Origin: Guadua angustifolia
Taxonomy: Eukaryota > Streptophyta > Magnoliopsida > Poales > Poaceae
Reading direction: 5' to 3'
DNA length: 64,000 nucleotides
Assembly (NCBI GenBank): GCA_036346375.1
Contig: CM070517.1
Span: 14,425,161 to 14,489,160 of the forward strand
In this document: positions 11,860-23,703 of the stretch, piece after piece
Layout: the number at the start of each line of letters is the position of its first letter
Numbering within the stretch: the first letter of the stretch is position 1
The notes under the pieces: generated by a model
Told to the model about the DNA's origin: nothing
Database searches by the model: none
The model's input: the letters and a program-made list of their open reading frames with translations, nothing else
Position numbers and translations under genes: made by a program

Positions 11860-12490
11860 TGTAACACCCAACACTCCAAATGTTCAAGATATTGCCATAT
11901 AATAATTTCTTTTATCATTTTAACCATAATTTTAACAACAATTTCAGGAAGCATAAATGAATAATTAACACTACAATTAAACAATTTAGTCAGAATTCGC
12001 ATAATAATATGAACAATATCAATATTAATATTGGAACTACGCCCAAGCACGCTCATGACGATGCACCCGGGAACGTGGGAGTTACGTTCCCGCGCTTGGG
12101 AGCTCATGAGGGAATGCATTCATAATACATAAACCATTAGACTTCTTAAATGAAAGTTTATCAACAAAATTGACTAGACATTTTATTAATTCAGAAGTGA
12201 TCACTAATACTAGATAATTGTGGGGAGATGACCTGATAATTGAAATGGTGGGACTATTCACATCTCATGTATGTCGTCGTCATTGTTCACCTAAAATCAT
12301 TCGATAAGCAAGTATAAGTCGACGATTTAGTAAGTACATAATAAAATAATAACATAACCATTTATCACATTCATTTCATTAATCATCTTTTATCATTAGT
12401 GATGCAATGTAAATATATCTACATATTCGTATGCTCATCAAATAGCGTATATCGGTAACGCTGAGTGCATAATCGTCAATGTTGCACTCT
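11860..12490 (+). repeat. LTR-like fragment beginning TGTAACACCC
   Basis: TGTAACACCCAACACTCC at 11,860 is the type of terminus found on long gypsy LTRs in grasses and resembles those at 13,407, 22,471, 26,535 and 38,513. AT-rich sequence follows, with a small hairpin near 12,068-12,094 (GGGAACGT ... ACGTTCCC). No partner LTR was found, so this is a fragment or solo LTR with an unknown right end. Confidence 0.4.
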
Positions 12491-12629
12491 CTCATCCAGG
12501 CATGGAAACGAAACGAAAACGGTTGGTAAATGTCTGTTTTGTTTCCGTTTTCACATTTTTTATTGGTAACAAAAATGAAATAGAAACCCTGGAAACGGAT
12601 ATGGAAACTAGCAGTGACGAAAACTGATT

Positions 12630-13406
12630 AGGACATCTCTTCCACTGATACAACCATACCTACTTCTCCTCAACTAGATATACAAGGACCAATTACCAAA
12701 GCATGTGCTCATCAACTCAATTATCAGGTAAAGTTGTTTTTAAGCGTATCTAATTACACTTTTGAGAATAATCCACTACCTGATGCATGTGATGTGCTCA
12801 TACTTAGGAACCATGGTTTGGATCAGCAAGGATGCACATCTACGTGAAGCAAAGTCGAAGATCAAGTGTGCCATATTTTGAAGCCCAATTCGGCCTCCGG
12901 ATAATAGCCTGAAGTATAACGAGCATAACTTTTGCATATAACGTCCAATTAGCGAGTTCTTACATTTGATGAAAAGCTTGCTTCAAAATCTTTCTAATGG
13001 TTTGACTCCACCTGAAAATTCCTTTGGAGAACTCTGTAATCCCAAAAACAAGTTGGGTCAACTTTTCAGTCCGAGTCAAACTTGGGCCTTGGGTTTTGTA
13101 TGAGCCCTATTTGGCCACTCCTTTGTGTTGGCCGAATCCTCCTTTTCTTTTACCTATATATATAGCTAGGGAGTCTCCCAAAATTACTTGGTGGAATTAT
13201 TAGGTATTTATCTTGTTCGGCTAGATCAACAACAATACCATACTTTGGAACCCCACATAAATACTTTAATTATATTTGCAATTTCAGATTACTTTTGCTT
13301 TGTTCTTCTTTGTTTTTTGATTGCTTACAGGAATTGATCTTCGTGATCAAGTCAATCGGGATTTGGCACAGTTGTTAACAATTTAGATTTTGATTTAGTG
13401 ATTGCT
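12630..13406 (+). mobile_element. gypsy remnant: end of pol and LTR-like tail
   Basis: A short frame near 12,689 reads QGPITKACAHQLNYQ, similar to the GPITRARA-type tail found at the 3' end of some plant gypsy coding regions. Downstream sequence (TATATATATAGCTAGGGAGT, then a GATCTTCGTGATC stretch near 13,340) looks like LTR leader sequence. All frames are broken. The element identity rests on the short peptide and general style only. Confidence 0.4.
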
Positions 13407-14633
13407 TGTAACACCCTGAAGAATTAAAAATAAATAAAATAATAATTTAAAAATTAAAAATGACTAAGATAAAAATTTGAATTTGAAATGTGACTTAATT
13501 TTGAATTTTCGGCTTCTCTAAATTTTGACTTAAGGAAAAACTCAATTTCTTTACCGATCTCCTGTTTTCTAAATAATGAAAATCTAAATCACAAAATGAA
13601 TAATGTGAAAATTTTAGATTTACTTTTGGATTTTCTGGCATTATTTATTTTCTTAGGTTTTTACTTTAAAGAAAAACTTTTAATGGTTAAAAGAGGTGAA
13701 GTCTCAATTTTAATTTTCAAAAATCATACAAATATAAAATCATTCACAAATACATCCACATTAATAAAAATAAATTTACAGTTCAGTTCTTATATATATA
13801 ATTACATCACAATTCTGTAAAAACCTTACCCAAAACCAAATCAAAGTCATGTTCGCTTGCCCTATTGCATTCTTATACTAGGATATCATCTTGAGACATA
13901 ACTATAAGACACTACATATATATGTATATCTACACATATGCAGATACACCTAATTCTAATACAAATGGATATTTTGCACATTTTCATATCTGCACGTTCA
14001 ACTTAAAACTCATCCCAAGTAAGCATCCAATATTTTCTATTACTCAAAATTCCAGCAAATAATGTTCAAAAATATATACACATACTCATCTCAATACAGG
14101 TTCACACTAAAACAAATCAACCACATGGCCATCTCCACATAAGTAAAGCATTTAAAATCAGATCAGCCCATACCCACGAATATAACCTAATTCATATCCA
14201 TTCCAAATTATCAAGAAATTAAGACAAGTTCAATTTACATTCTCACATCAAAGTTTCATCTTAAAAATACAACATGGATTACAAATGAATTCCAACATTG
14301 GCTAATGGTCTAAAAAGAAAGTTAGGTATGCATTCGATTTCCTAACCGACCTTCACAGCCAGTTGCACCCCTATTGTCTTTCCTTAGCCCTCAAGTCACC
14401 AGCCAGCTGCCATACTCCTTTTGCCCATGCCTTACCCACTCCTCAAAGCCAGATGGCAGAAGGGAGGCTGCACGCCCTCCACCTAGCCTCTCAACCCCTC
14501 ACTCTCAGCCAAGTGGTAGGGAAGAATGCTGCATGCACTCCACCTGCCCAGTCAGTCCACGATTTTGGTAGTTCAACCCATGGTTTGAAGCCTCCAAAAC
14601 CCTGCTTTCAACCTGCAGAGTTGGTGCTGGCAG
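13407..14633 (+). repeat. LTR fragment beginning TGTAACACCCTG
   Basis: TGTAACACCCTGAAGAATT opens a long AT-rich stretch that becomes GC-richer after 14,340, as in other long LTRs of this window. It stops abruptly at about 14,633, where copia reverse-transcriptase coding begins on the other strand. A 92-codon open frame at 14,363-14,641 has no recognisable domain and I do not call it a gene. Confidence 0.45.
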
Positions 14634-16143
14634 TCATATAAAAACTAGCACACCCATATCATTTGTACCTTGAAGATAACAAAATATATGTCTGACACCG
14701 TTCCAATGTCTTCTCGTAGGACATGAGCTATATCTTATTAATAGGTTGACTGCAAATGCGATATCAAGTCGTGTATGAGTAGAAAGATACATAAGTGCAC
14801 CTATAGCACTTAAATATAGCACTTCAGTGAGAATTTCTTCATCATTATCTGGGGTCGGAAAGGATCTTTAGTTACATCAAGTAATCTTACAACCATTGGG
14901 GTACTTAATGGGTGTGCTCTATCCGTATAAAATTGTTTCAAAATTTTATCTGTATAAGTTGCTTGATGAATAATAATTTCATCCTTTAGATGATCAATTT
15001 GCGATCCAAGACAAAACTTTGTTTTTCCAAGATCCTTCATCTCAAATTCTTTCTTTAAGCACTCAACTGCATTTGAGATCACTTTAGTTGTTTCAATCAT
15101 ATTTAGATATCAACGTATACAACGATTATCACAAATTCATCTCCAGCTCTTTTTATAAATACACATAGACAAATAGAATTGTTTGTGTATCCTTCTTTTA
15201 TCAAATATTCACTGAGACGATTATACTACATTCATCCAGATTGTTTTAATCCGTATAATGACTTTCTCAGTTTAATTGAATATTGTTCTTGAGAACCTGC
15301 TGCTTCTGGTAGTTTGAATCCTTCGGGGAGTTTCATATAAATATTATTATCTAGTGATCCATATAAGTATGTTGTAACAATATCCATCAAATGCAAATCA
15401 AGGCATTCCTTCATTGCTAGACATATAAGATATCTAAAAGTTGTTACATCCATCACGGGTGAGAATGTTTCTTCATAATCTATACCGGGTTTTTTGGAAA
15501 AACCTTGGACAACTAATCATGCCTTGTATCTTGTAACTTCTCACTTCTCATTTCTTTTTCGCACAAAGACCCATTTATAACCAATAGGTTTTACACCATT
15601 GGGTGTTCGAGCTACAGGCCTGAAAACTTCTCTATTTGTTAGAGAATTCAATTCTGCCTGAATTGTATTTTTCCATTTTAGCCAATCATTTCTTTGTTTG
15701 CATTCCTCGATTGATCGAGGTTCTTGATTCTCATTACCATGTATAATTTCTAGTGTTACATTATATGCAAATGCATCATTGATGTCAATATCACGGTTCA
15801 AAAGTTTTCCTAACATGACATAGTTTAGTGAGATCTCAGTTTGTGTAGAATCAGATACCTGTATTTCTTCCGAAATAGTATTATTAGTCATGTCATTCAT
15901 CTCTTTAGGAGATTTTCCTTGGGTTATTATTTCCTCAACTTGACTATCTTGATATTTAGCTCCTTTTCTCAACTTGACTATCTTGATATTTAGCTCCTTT
16001 TCTTCTTCGAGGATTTTATCTTTTGAGCCCAATGGTCTACCATATTTTATGGTAGGTTTTGTCTTATTTGCATTAGCTAGTTGTCCTTCTGGGACATCAA
16101 TTTTTTCAGGAGCATTAGCAGCTGGAATATGTGACTTTGTCAC
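14634..16143 (-). pseudogene. copia reverse transcriptase and linker, broken
   Basis: Fragments in order on the minus strand: linker and RT start (16,143-15,541) with PIGYKWVFVRKRNEK; RT core (15,456-15,232) with YLYGSLDNNIYMKLPEGF and LRKSLYGLKQSG; then 15,100-14,634 with MKDLGKTKFCLGSQI and ALMYLSTHTRLDIAFAV. Between the last two, near 15,104-15,112, the active-site YVDD motif is destroyed by a one-base deletion, leaving YVD and an immediate stop. The enzyme that copies the element's RNA into DNA is therefore dead here. Confidence 0.88.
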
Positions 16144-16260
16144 TCATTTCAAATCTGTAAAAGATCAGGCAAATTATTCACTAAACTTTGGATTTCATGT
16201 TCACATTGTTTTGTACGAGGATCAAAATGAGATAATGATAATTCATTCCAAACAATTCCC

Positions 16261-17301
16261 TTATTTAGCTACTTCATTTCTTCCCCCTAATATTGGGAAA
16301 TTTGATTCATCAAAATGACAATCAGCAAATCTAGCTGTAAATACATCTCCTGTTAATGGCTTAAGATATTTTATTATAGAAGGGGATTCATACCCCACAT
16401 ATATTCCCAACCTTCTTTGTGGTTCCATCTTCGTGCGTTTTTGTGGAGCAATTGGAATATATACTGCATAACCAAAAATTCTTAGATGGGATATGTCTGG
16501 CTCTTTTCCAAATACTAACTGTAATGGAGAAGTATGATAACTTGTTGGCCTGATGCGAATTAATGATGCCGCATACAAAATAGCATGGCCCCAAGCTGAT
16601 GTTGGGAGTTTTGATTTCATAAATAACGGTCTCGTAATTAATTGGAGCCGTTTTATAAGTGATTCTACAAAATCATTTTGTGTATGAACATGTGCTACAG
16701 GATGCTCAACATTTATTCCAACTGACATGCAATAATTGTTAAAACTTTTTGAGGTAAATTCACTAGCATTATCCAAACGTATCGATTTAATAAGATAATT
16801 TAAAAATTGTGCTCATAATTTTATTAATTGGGCTAACAATATCGCAAACGCCAGGTTGCGAGTTGATAATAGAGAGACATGTGACCATCTAGCTGATGCG
16901 TCAATCAAAACCATAAAATATCAAAATGGACCACTTGCTGGATGAATAGGTCCGCATATATCTCCTTGTATGCACTTTAGAAAATCAAGAGATTCAGCCC
17001 CAATTTTAGCTGGTGATGATCTTACAATCAATTTTCCTTGAGAGCATGCCACACATGAGAAATCATTGGATTGAAGAATCTTCTGGTTCTTCAACATATG
17101 TCCACACGAAGTATTTACAATTTTTTGCATCATTGTTGATTCGGAGTAGCCTAACCGGTCATGCCAAATAATAAATTCGTTGTGGTTGGCAAACTTCTGA
17201 TCTATCACCATATATGATTCAATTTTATCAATCTTTGTATAGTACAAATCAGATAATAATGATGGTAATTTTTTCAATACATTTTTCTTACCCGATGACA
17301 T
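16261..17301 (-). pseudogene. copia integrase, broken
   Basis: The N-terminal zinc-binding part (17,301-16,921) has WHDRLGYSESTMM and CVACSQGK; the second zinc-binding histidine (normally LGH) is tyrosine. GDICGPIHP carries the first catalytic aspartate. The second part (16,776-16,261) has DNASEFTSKSFNNYC with the second aspartate, HTQNDFVESLIKRLQ with the glutamate, and WGHAILYAASLIRIRP. Stops near 16,800-16,920 separate the two. The enzyme would insert the copied DNA into the genome. Confidence 0.88.
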
Positions 17302-17376
17302 ATTTGTAATGTTATAATGTATTCCCTATTTCCTTCATTAATTGTCTCAATGTGATATCCACTTTGGCGGATATCT

Positions 17377-17619
17377 TTAAAACTCAATAGGTTTCTTTGA
17401 GACTTTGCGGAATACAATACTTCTTTCACACTTAATTTTTGTCCTACCGGGTAATAATATTATGGCCCTTCCGGAACCCTCAATCAAATTTGCACTCCCA
17501 GATACGGTATTGATACTTCCATTATGCATCGTTAAATCATGAAAATACCTTTTATTCTTGAGAATAGTATGTATTATTGCACTGTCTACAATACATATAT
17601 CTCCACCATTTACCAGCAT
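17377..17619 (-). pseudogene. copia aspartic protease fragment
   Basis: GGDICIVDSAIIHTILKNKR holds the active-site DSA form seen in a group of plant copia proteases, followed by FHDLTMHNGSINTVSGSANL. The fragment lies between gag and integrase remnants in the expected order. No complete frame joins it to either. Confidence 0.75.
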
Positions 17620-17823
17620 TTTTCATTCACTTCAAAAGAAATTTTTAATAAGATAAATGAGCATTATAACATAAAATTCATTAACACGTGAAACATTATG
17701 ACCATAATTCAATATATAATATATTATATTTATTCTTGAACAAAAACATGGCATGTATGCATTATTCAAAATGTAACATGTAAAATTTATTCTTGCGCAA
17801 ATAACTACTTAAGAAAATTATTC

Positions 17824-18811
17824 TTAGATAAGAAAGTCGGAGACATCTAGATGAGTTGTATCATGTTGTCCGCTGTCTTCTTCTTGAGTTTTACCAAAAT
17901 ATTCATTATCTACATTACTATTGGCAAAATTGGTCTCTATCCTTTTCCCCTTTCCTTTCAAGTGATTGTTGATAGAGATCCACAAGGTGCTTTGGCGTAC
18001 AACGGTTACACGACCAATGATTTTTGCCTCAATAGCGATAGCATATATTTTCAGGTTTATAGTTTTCATTTTTCCCCGTATCTCCCTTTTCTTGCCTCTT
18101 ATGGGGACTATTTGTGCTTTTGAAGCAAACATTATAATTTCCTATACCACGACCTCGTCCATATCCACGACTACGTCCTTGGCCGCGTCCTCTATTGTTA
18201 TTATTATATCTTATCGCATTCGCTTTAGGGAATGGACTTGAACCAGTTAGGCTAGCCTCATGATTTTTCATCAAAAGCTCATTATTTTGTTTAGCCACAA
18301 GCAAATAAGAAATAAGTTCAAAATATTTCTTGAACCCTTTTTCCCAGTATTGCTGCTAGGAGCAAATTTGAAACATGAAATGTGGAGTATGTTTTCTCCA
18401 ACATTTCCTCATCCGTAACATTTTCTCCACAAAAGTTGTGAAGTGATTTTGAACATGGCTGAATTATACTCACAAACAGTTTTATAATCTTGCAACCTCA
18501 GGTGCAACCAATCATAACGAGTTTTGGGGAGAATTACAGTTTTCTGATGGTCATACGTTTCCTTTAATTTGCTTCAAAGAACAAGGGGATCTTTCACTGT
18601 GAGGTATTCAGCTTTTAACCCTTCATGGAGGTGATGGTGAATAAAGATCATGGCTTTTAGCCTTTTCTTAGTTAGACGCCTTATTTCCCTCCTTGATTGT
18701 TTCACCGAGGCTATTTGCATCTAGATATATTTCGGCATCAAGCATCCAAGATAAATAATTTTTGCCCGTAATATCCAAAGCCATGAATTCAAGTTTTACA
18801 AGATTCGACAT
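17824..18811 (-). pseudogene. copia gag remnant
   Basis: A start codon at 18,811 opens MSNLVKLEFMALDITGKNYL, the typical start of copia gag, but stops and shifts follow within about 80 codons. Later come an Arg-Gly-rich segment (NNRGRGQGRSRGYGRGRG, near 18,190) and a degraded zinc knuckle near 18,040 (ICYRY with a stop where the second cysteine should be), then RCTPKHLVDLYQQSL in another frame. The product would bind retrotransposon RNA. Non-functional. Confidence 0.8.
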
Positions 18812-18962
18812 AGTAAATTACAATACATAGAAATGCAAACTATGAATTATAGTGTGCAAATTAAATAAGATATAATAGGGATTGAAAGAATATTTTACCT
18901 CAGAAAACAAAGATCAAAATATTTTTAGTACGTAAAATTTACGATCGTGCTGGTAACGTGAT

Positions 18963-19480
18963 ATAAAATAACTAATGGATTACTCAAAGTATGAACAATG
19001 TAGTGGGTTATTCAAGATATGCACAATGTAAAAGTGAGAGAGAATTCTTTCTTTCTTTCTTCTTATTCTATTCCTTCAAGCATATAACCCTTTATTTATA
19101 GGTAACACTAGAAGCGATTCTTGGCGTTATCGCGTAAGTATGTTGTTTCTGCATCTGAATGTAAAATATACTTGTTTTGTGTAGATTGAGGACCGGTGTT
19201 TAAGTTATGACTATGAGCGTTTGGTGTAATTATGAGCGTTCGATGCTTGGCGTATGTTTATGCGTATTGTATGCAATTGGTGCAGATCACGAGAATATGG
19301 GCGAGAGTAAAAGCGGAGATTATATTGAATATAAAGCATGCATAATGCGAAACTAACAGATGGGAAAGTAGTTTTGATATGTTATATTGTTGGTGTTTTA
19401 TCGGGATATATGTATGGATGGGAACCGTAATAGCAATGGTTTATAAGTATTGGTATGTAACAGTTGGGCTTACGTGATAG
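18963..19480 (-). repeat. possible copia 5' LTR region
   Basis: Directly upstream of the copia leader the minus strand carries a TATAAATAAAGGGTTATATG stretch (about 19,086-19,105) suited to an LTR promoter. The outer boundary and terminal TG cannot be set because the partner LTR is missing. Confidence 0.35.
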
Positions 19481-22470
19481 CAAGCAGTCTGAGCGACATG
19501 AGCAAAATGGATTACGCCTTGTTGGGATAGCGGTAGATAATATAAGAGTAGTCGACATATAGGGCGGTGGATGTATTTGTTAGGACAATAACATTGGTTA
19601 TGGTTGTGCAAAAGATAAGACTGACAAGGAAAAGTAAGCGGCGGTGGTGTTCTTGAGTAACGTGAAGTATAACAATATGGTGGATATCGCCAGGATTATA
19701 TATCGGTACGTACATTGTGGTGGGGAGGCACAGAATCTTGGGCATCTTCTGCAGAAGAGATGTTGAGGAGCAGGTTATTATGTGCTATTTGCGACTTCGT
19801 GTATATAGGAAAAGTCATTAATTCTTATTTGTATGTAGTAAGGTACCTTTGGCAATTCATCACTTGAGATCTTGAAACACGAAATGGTTGGCAATTTTGA
19901 ATTTCTTTGCGTGTATGGATCTGTTAAAGAAGAATAAAGTTAGGCGATTTGTAATATCCAGTAGATAAATGTAAGCATCGCGACGTAAGGAAAGCGCACA
20001 GTAATAGGAAATGTAATGGGCGTAGAAAATACACTTATTCGTGATGCGTGTCTTTGGATGAAGCAAGTTTCAAGATGTCTTGTATTGTTGCTTTTATTAG
20101 CGTGTTCGTAATACTGATGAAGTCTTTTACATATCGGACAAACAAAAGCAAATATCAAAGTAGACTTCGCTAAACTGAACACAATAACAATCTATGTATA
20201 AGCGATATAGTAGACAGATCTATATATGAAAGAAGAAGAAGATAATGAAGATTGGGACAGTAAAGGAAAAGATGGTTAAGTAGTTAGAAGTAACGTATTT
20301 CTCGGTCAGGATGTGTAATCAAAACGGACTGTAGGCAATCAGATGAATTCTGAAGGAATTACAAGAGTTTTCAGTTGTATGCACTCATCACTCATGTTCA
20401 GTAGCGAGAACTGGACTGGTATTTCATAGTATTTTCAGGGAAAACTACACCGAATCTAGAACGTAAACCTGAGATATATAGCTTACCAAATAGAATAATG
20501 TAACTGCCCTGTCATGAGCGAACCAAACTACAAGCTTTGCAACGAAGATCTGAAAATAGACACTTTATTAGTGAAGGTAAAGATCTGAAATTTGTCGTCC
20601 ATACCAGAATGAAATATATGTTTTTGTCAGTGCATTGTTGTTTATATTGTCGGACTATTTCGGGATGCTAATTGTGTAGGAGTAAAGAGATACGTACTCA
20701 GGCAGTGTTTTTCGATATACAAAAGCTATCATCTTGTTGTCGTTTATGCTTATATCTTGTTGCTTTTTGATCCCATCCTGTTAGCACTCTCTTGGCAATG
20801 TTGATAAGCGTGCGATCACGCACTTTGTGCATCAACAATGAAGGTAATCAACATGGCGAAAGTGTAAGGAACGGAAAAGAAAGCGAAGATATAATTTTTT
20901 GGTAGAATAGTTTGCTTTTCTTAGTTACATTTTCGGTTGCATGCTCGAGTATCTAATTAGTTTTGAAACACTGAATTGTATTCAAAGCACTATAGAGAAT
21001 CGCATGCGAGATAAACAAAAGAAGAATATTGCAAATCTGACAGAAGAAAGATGATCATGGTGATGCCCATGTAGAAGACCATATTGATCATTTCCAAAAT
21101 CATTCTTACGGTGATGTTTTGAGCTTCTATAGGTAACCTTAGCGAAAATAGTTGTGAGACCATCATTATGTTACGGTATTTTCATCATTTTTTACGAGAG
21201 TGAATTAGCGACTTGTTTCTTTCTTTGTTTCACTTAATGGATCTATCGTTGCCATGGATGCTAACACATGAGATGAATACTCTTTATCTATTAACAAATT
21301 GAGAAGACTTTGTGTATGATCGATGTTATCAATTTCCCAGAGCACCAAAGTTATTTTCTTATATGGGAAACGCTAGCTAGAAAGCCTCATTTCAACTGCT
21401 ATTTGTAAAATCCTTTTGGCTTCTATTGATTTACCATAAGTAGACAGTATGTGTATATTAAGCTAGAAAGTAATTTCTTACGAGCATACATAGTTAATGC
21501 GTTATTAAATATCGTATGAGGTCTTGAGAAGCTAGCAATCTTAGAAAAAGCCTTAATGAAGAATATAAAAGAGCTATATTAGGGCGATTTCATCCTGTAG
21601 TGTTTTATTTAGAAGAGGCAAAGTTCTATTTACTATATCTTGTTTGCAAAAGGACTTCACTAAATTATTATAGGTTATGACATCGGAAAATCTTCCTTTT
21701 TCTTCATTTCATGCATCAATTTAATAATTTCATCGATTCGGTTTTTCTTGAAATAAACCGTCGATGAAATCGTATGTTATCGTGCTTGGACTGCAATCTT
21801 TCTTTTCCACATCTCGGCGTACCTTAGTAGCTGTAGAAGTCTTTTTATGCTTGCAATATCCGCGGATAAAGGTATTCTGCATAACTGAATTAAGGGGAAA
21901 TTTTTTTTCCTATTACTTTAAACAATTTCTTTTTTTGCATGATTAAATTTCCTTTTCTGCATAATACGCTGATCAGAGTAGAACAAGCGTTTTGATTAGG
22001 AAAGCAAGTTTAGCTGGTGTAAGAACTGATAACTAAACTAAGGAATAAATTACTTAATCTAGTAAGCGTTATACGGTATGTAGGAACAAAGGAATATTTA
22101 CATGTGACATGACACCGTGTTTGTGAACCAAACAAATACTAATCTAAAAAGTAATAACGACGATATAAAAATAAAGCATTATAGCGTATATATAAATGAT
22201 GTGAATATTTTTGCAATAATATCTGGTTTTGCAAAAGAGTGAACAATCGGAGAGGTATATATAATCAAAAGAGGACACACTAAAAGGAAAAAACAAAGTA
22301 TATTATTTATAGAACGAGCAGTATGTAGAGGAAAAGCACAATAGAAACGTATAAAGAAATAAGGTTTCTGAAAAGTACAACAGAAGGCTATAAAGAAATA
22401 AGCTCTGTATCAGTATAAAGCACAATGGTGTAGCTATCTGTATAAGCAGCATGCTACCTGTATTTGTAGG
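19481..22470. other. unassigned repetitive-looking DNA
   Basis: No gene or known domain was found on either strand. The sequence has many short frames of no recognisable family. Near 22,330-22,440 it has two to three copies of an AAGCACAATRG / AARAAATAAG motif, and a similar AAAGCACAATACAAAC occurs at 31,883 on the far side of the gypsy element. This suggests that the stretch may be the other half of the Helitron-bearing DNA, split by the retrotransposon; that is inference. Confidence 0.4.
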
Positions 22471-23703
22471 TGTAACATACCAAAAATTTTAATAAAGTAA
22501 AAATAAATATTTTAAATTTGAAAATATTTATTCCTGAGTTTCTTGGCATTATTGAATTTTATTTGGATTTCTTTGGAGTTGTTCCTTGTATGAGAAATTC
22601 AACAAATGGAAATAAAGAATGAAAAGGAGAAAAGGTCAAGAAGCAAAAAGGAAAAATTTAGAAAAATGACCCATGAAACCCTGAGCATGTAAATAAGCCA
22701 TTCAAATTTTCAAATGAAATTCATGCCTAAGAAATTTGGAAAGAAAAATGGCGAGAACAAATTTTATTTCCAAATCATGCATTGTCAGAATTTATAAAAT
22801 ATTTATAAAACTCAAATGGAACTGAAATTTTTATTATGAAACCCTCAATGCAATATCTATCTCTGGTAAAATTATTATGAATTAATATTGTCATTTAGGA
22901 CTTCTCCAAATTTAAAAGCAGAAACCACGAAATTCTAGAAATTGCAATGTCAGAATTTTCATAAAATAATGGAACCATATTTTGAGCTGAAAATTTTACA
23001 GAAGCATTCTAAGATCAAATAATTTATAAAAACAAAATTTCAAAAATATTAGAATTCAGTTGATCTCAATCAAAAATCAAAATCCGCAACAAGAAATTAG
23101 GAATAGTCACTGTTGTCAGAATTTTATAAATTTTTCGGTAACTTACCTTTACCTCAAAATTTTACCAGGCATCAAAATATATTCAAAGACCATGTTCAAA
23201 AAGTTTGGATATTTTCTACTTCAATTTGACAGCAATAGAAATTGGAGACTAGGACCATCCGGAGCTGGACCATCTCTTTTGACGCCATACCTCACTGATC
23301 AGTGGTCCCCAGGCCCCACCTGTCATCTTCTTCACCCCTCTGTTCTTGCGACCGAGCGAACACTTCCGAGCTAGCGCAGCTTGACCGAGAGATCGTTCAA
23401 TGCATCTCCTCTTCGATCGGTCGTGTTCTCAGCGTCAGCATCACCTCATCGCAAGCTTGATCGTCGCCACGACCGTCCTCATTCTCTCTCTCGCGCCATA
23501 CCGCAGCCAACTGCCATTTTGTCGCCTCTGGTGAAGACCTTATCTGGCCGAGCCTTGCCTGAGGTGGATTCAACCGATTCTATAGCCATACATTGCACCC
23601 CAGTGTTCGCAGAGAGGCAGTGCTTCATTCCCCTCACCTCTCCTTCCTTCTCTTCAAGCCAAGGCGCAGGAAACCCCCCCCCCCCCCAAATCGCCATAGC
23701 CAT
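22471..23703 (+). repeat. truncated 5' LTR
   Basis: It matches 26,535-27,755 almost base for base, with scattered substitutions and small indels and a longer C tract near 23,676. Similarity stops sharply at about 23,703, where the two copies read GCCATAGCCATC and GCCATAGCCAGC. The remaining 3.9 kb of LTR and any primer-binding site are missing, consistent with an internal deletion. Confidence 0.85.

Larger units (their letters stand above)
14634..18962 (-). mobile_element. decayed Ty1/copia retrotransposon, 3' end missing
   Basis: Minus-strand order is gag, protease, integrase, reverse transcriptase, which is diagnostic of Ty1/copia. The element ends inside RT at 14,634, so RNase H and the 3' LTR are lost at the junction with the LTR fragment to its left. 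A CAGCACGAT stretch near 18,950 resembles the leader region of plant copia elements. Every domain is interrupted by stops or shifts. Confidence 0.9.

Noticed and set aside
14363..14641. 92-codon plus-strand frame
   Set aside because: It runs across the junction of an LTR fragment and the copia element and has no recognisable domain.
22466..22470. GTAGG as a target duplication of the gypsy element
   Set aside because: No copy was found after the 3' LTR near 31,660-31,715, so the outer right edge stays undefined.
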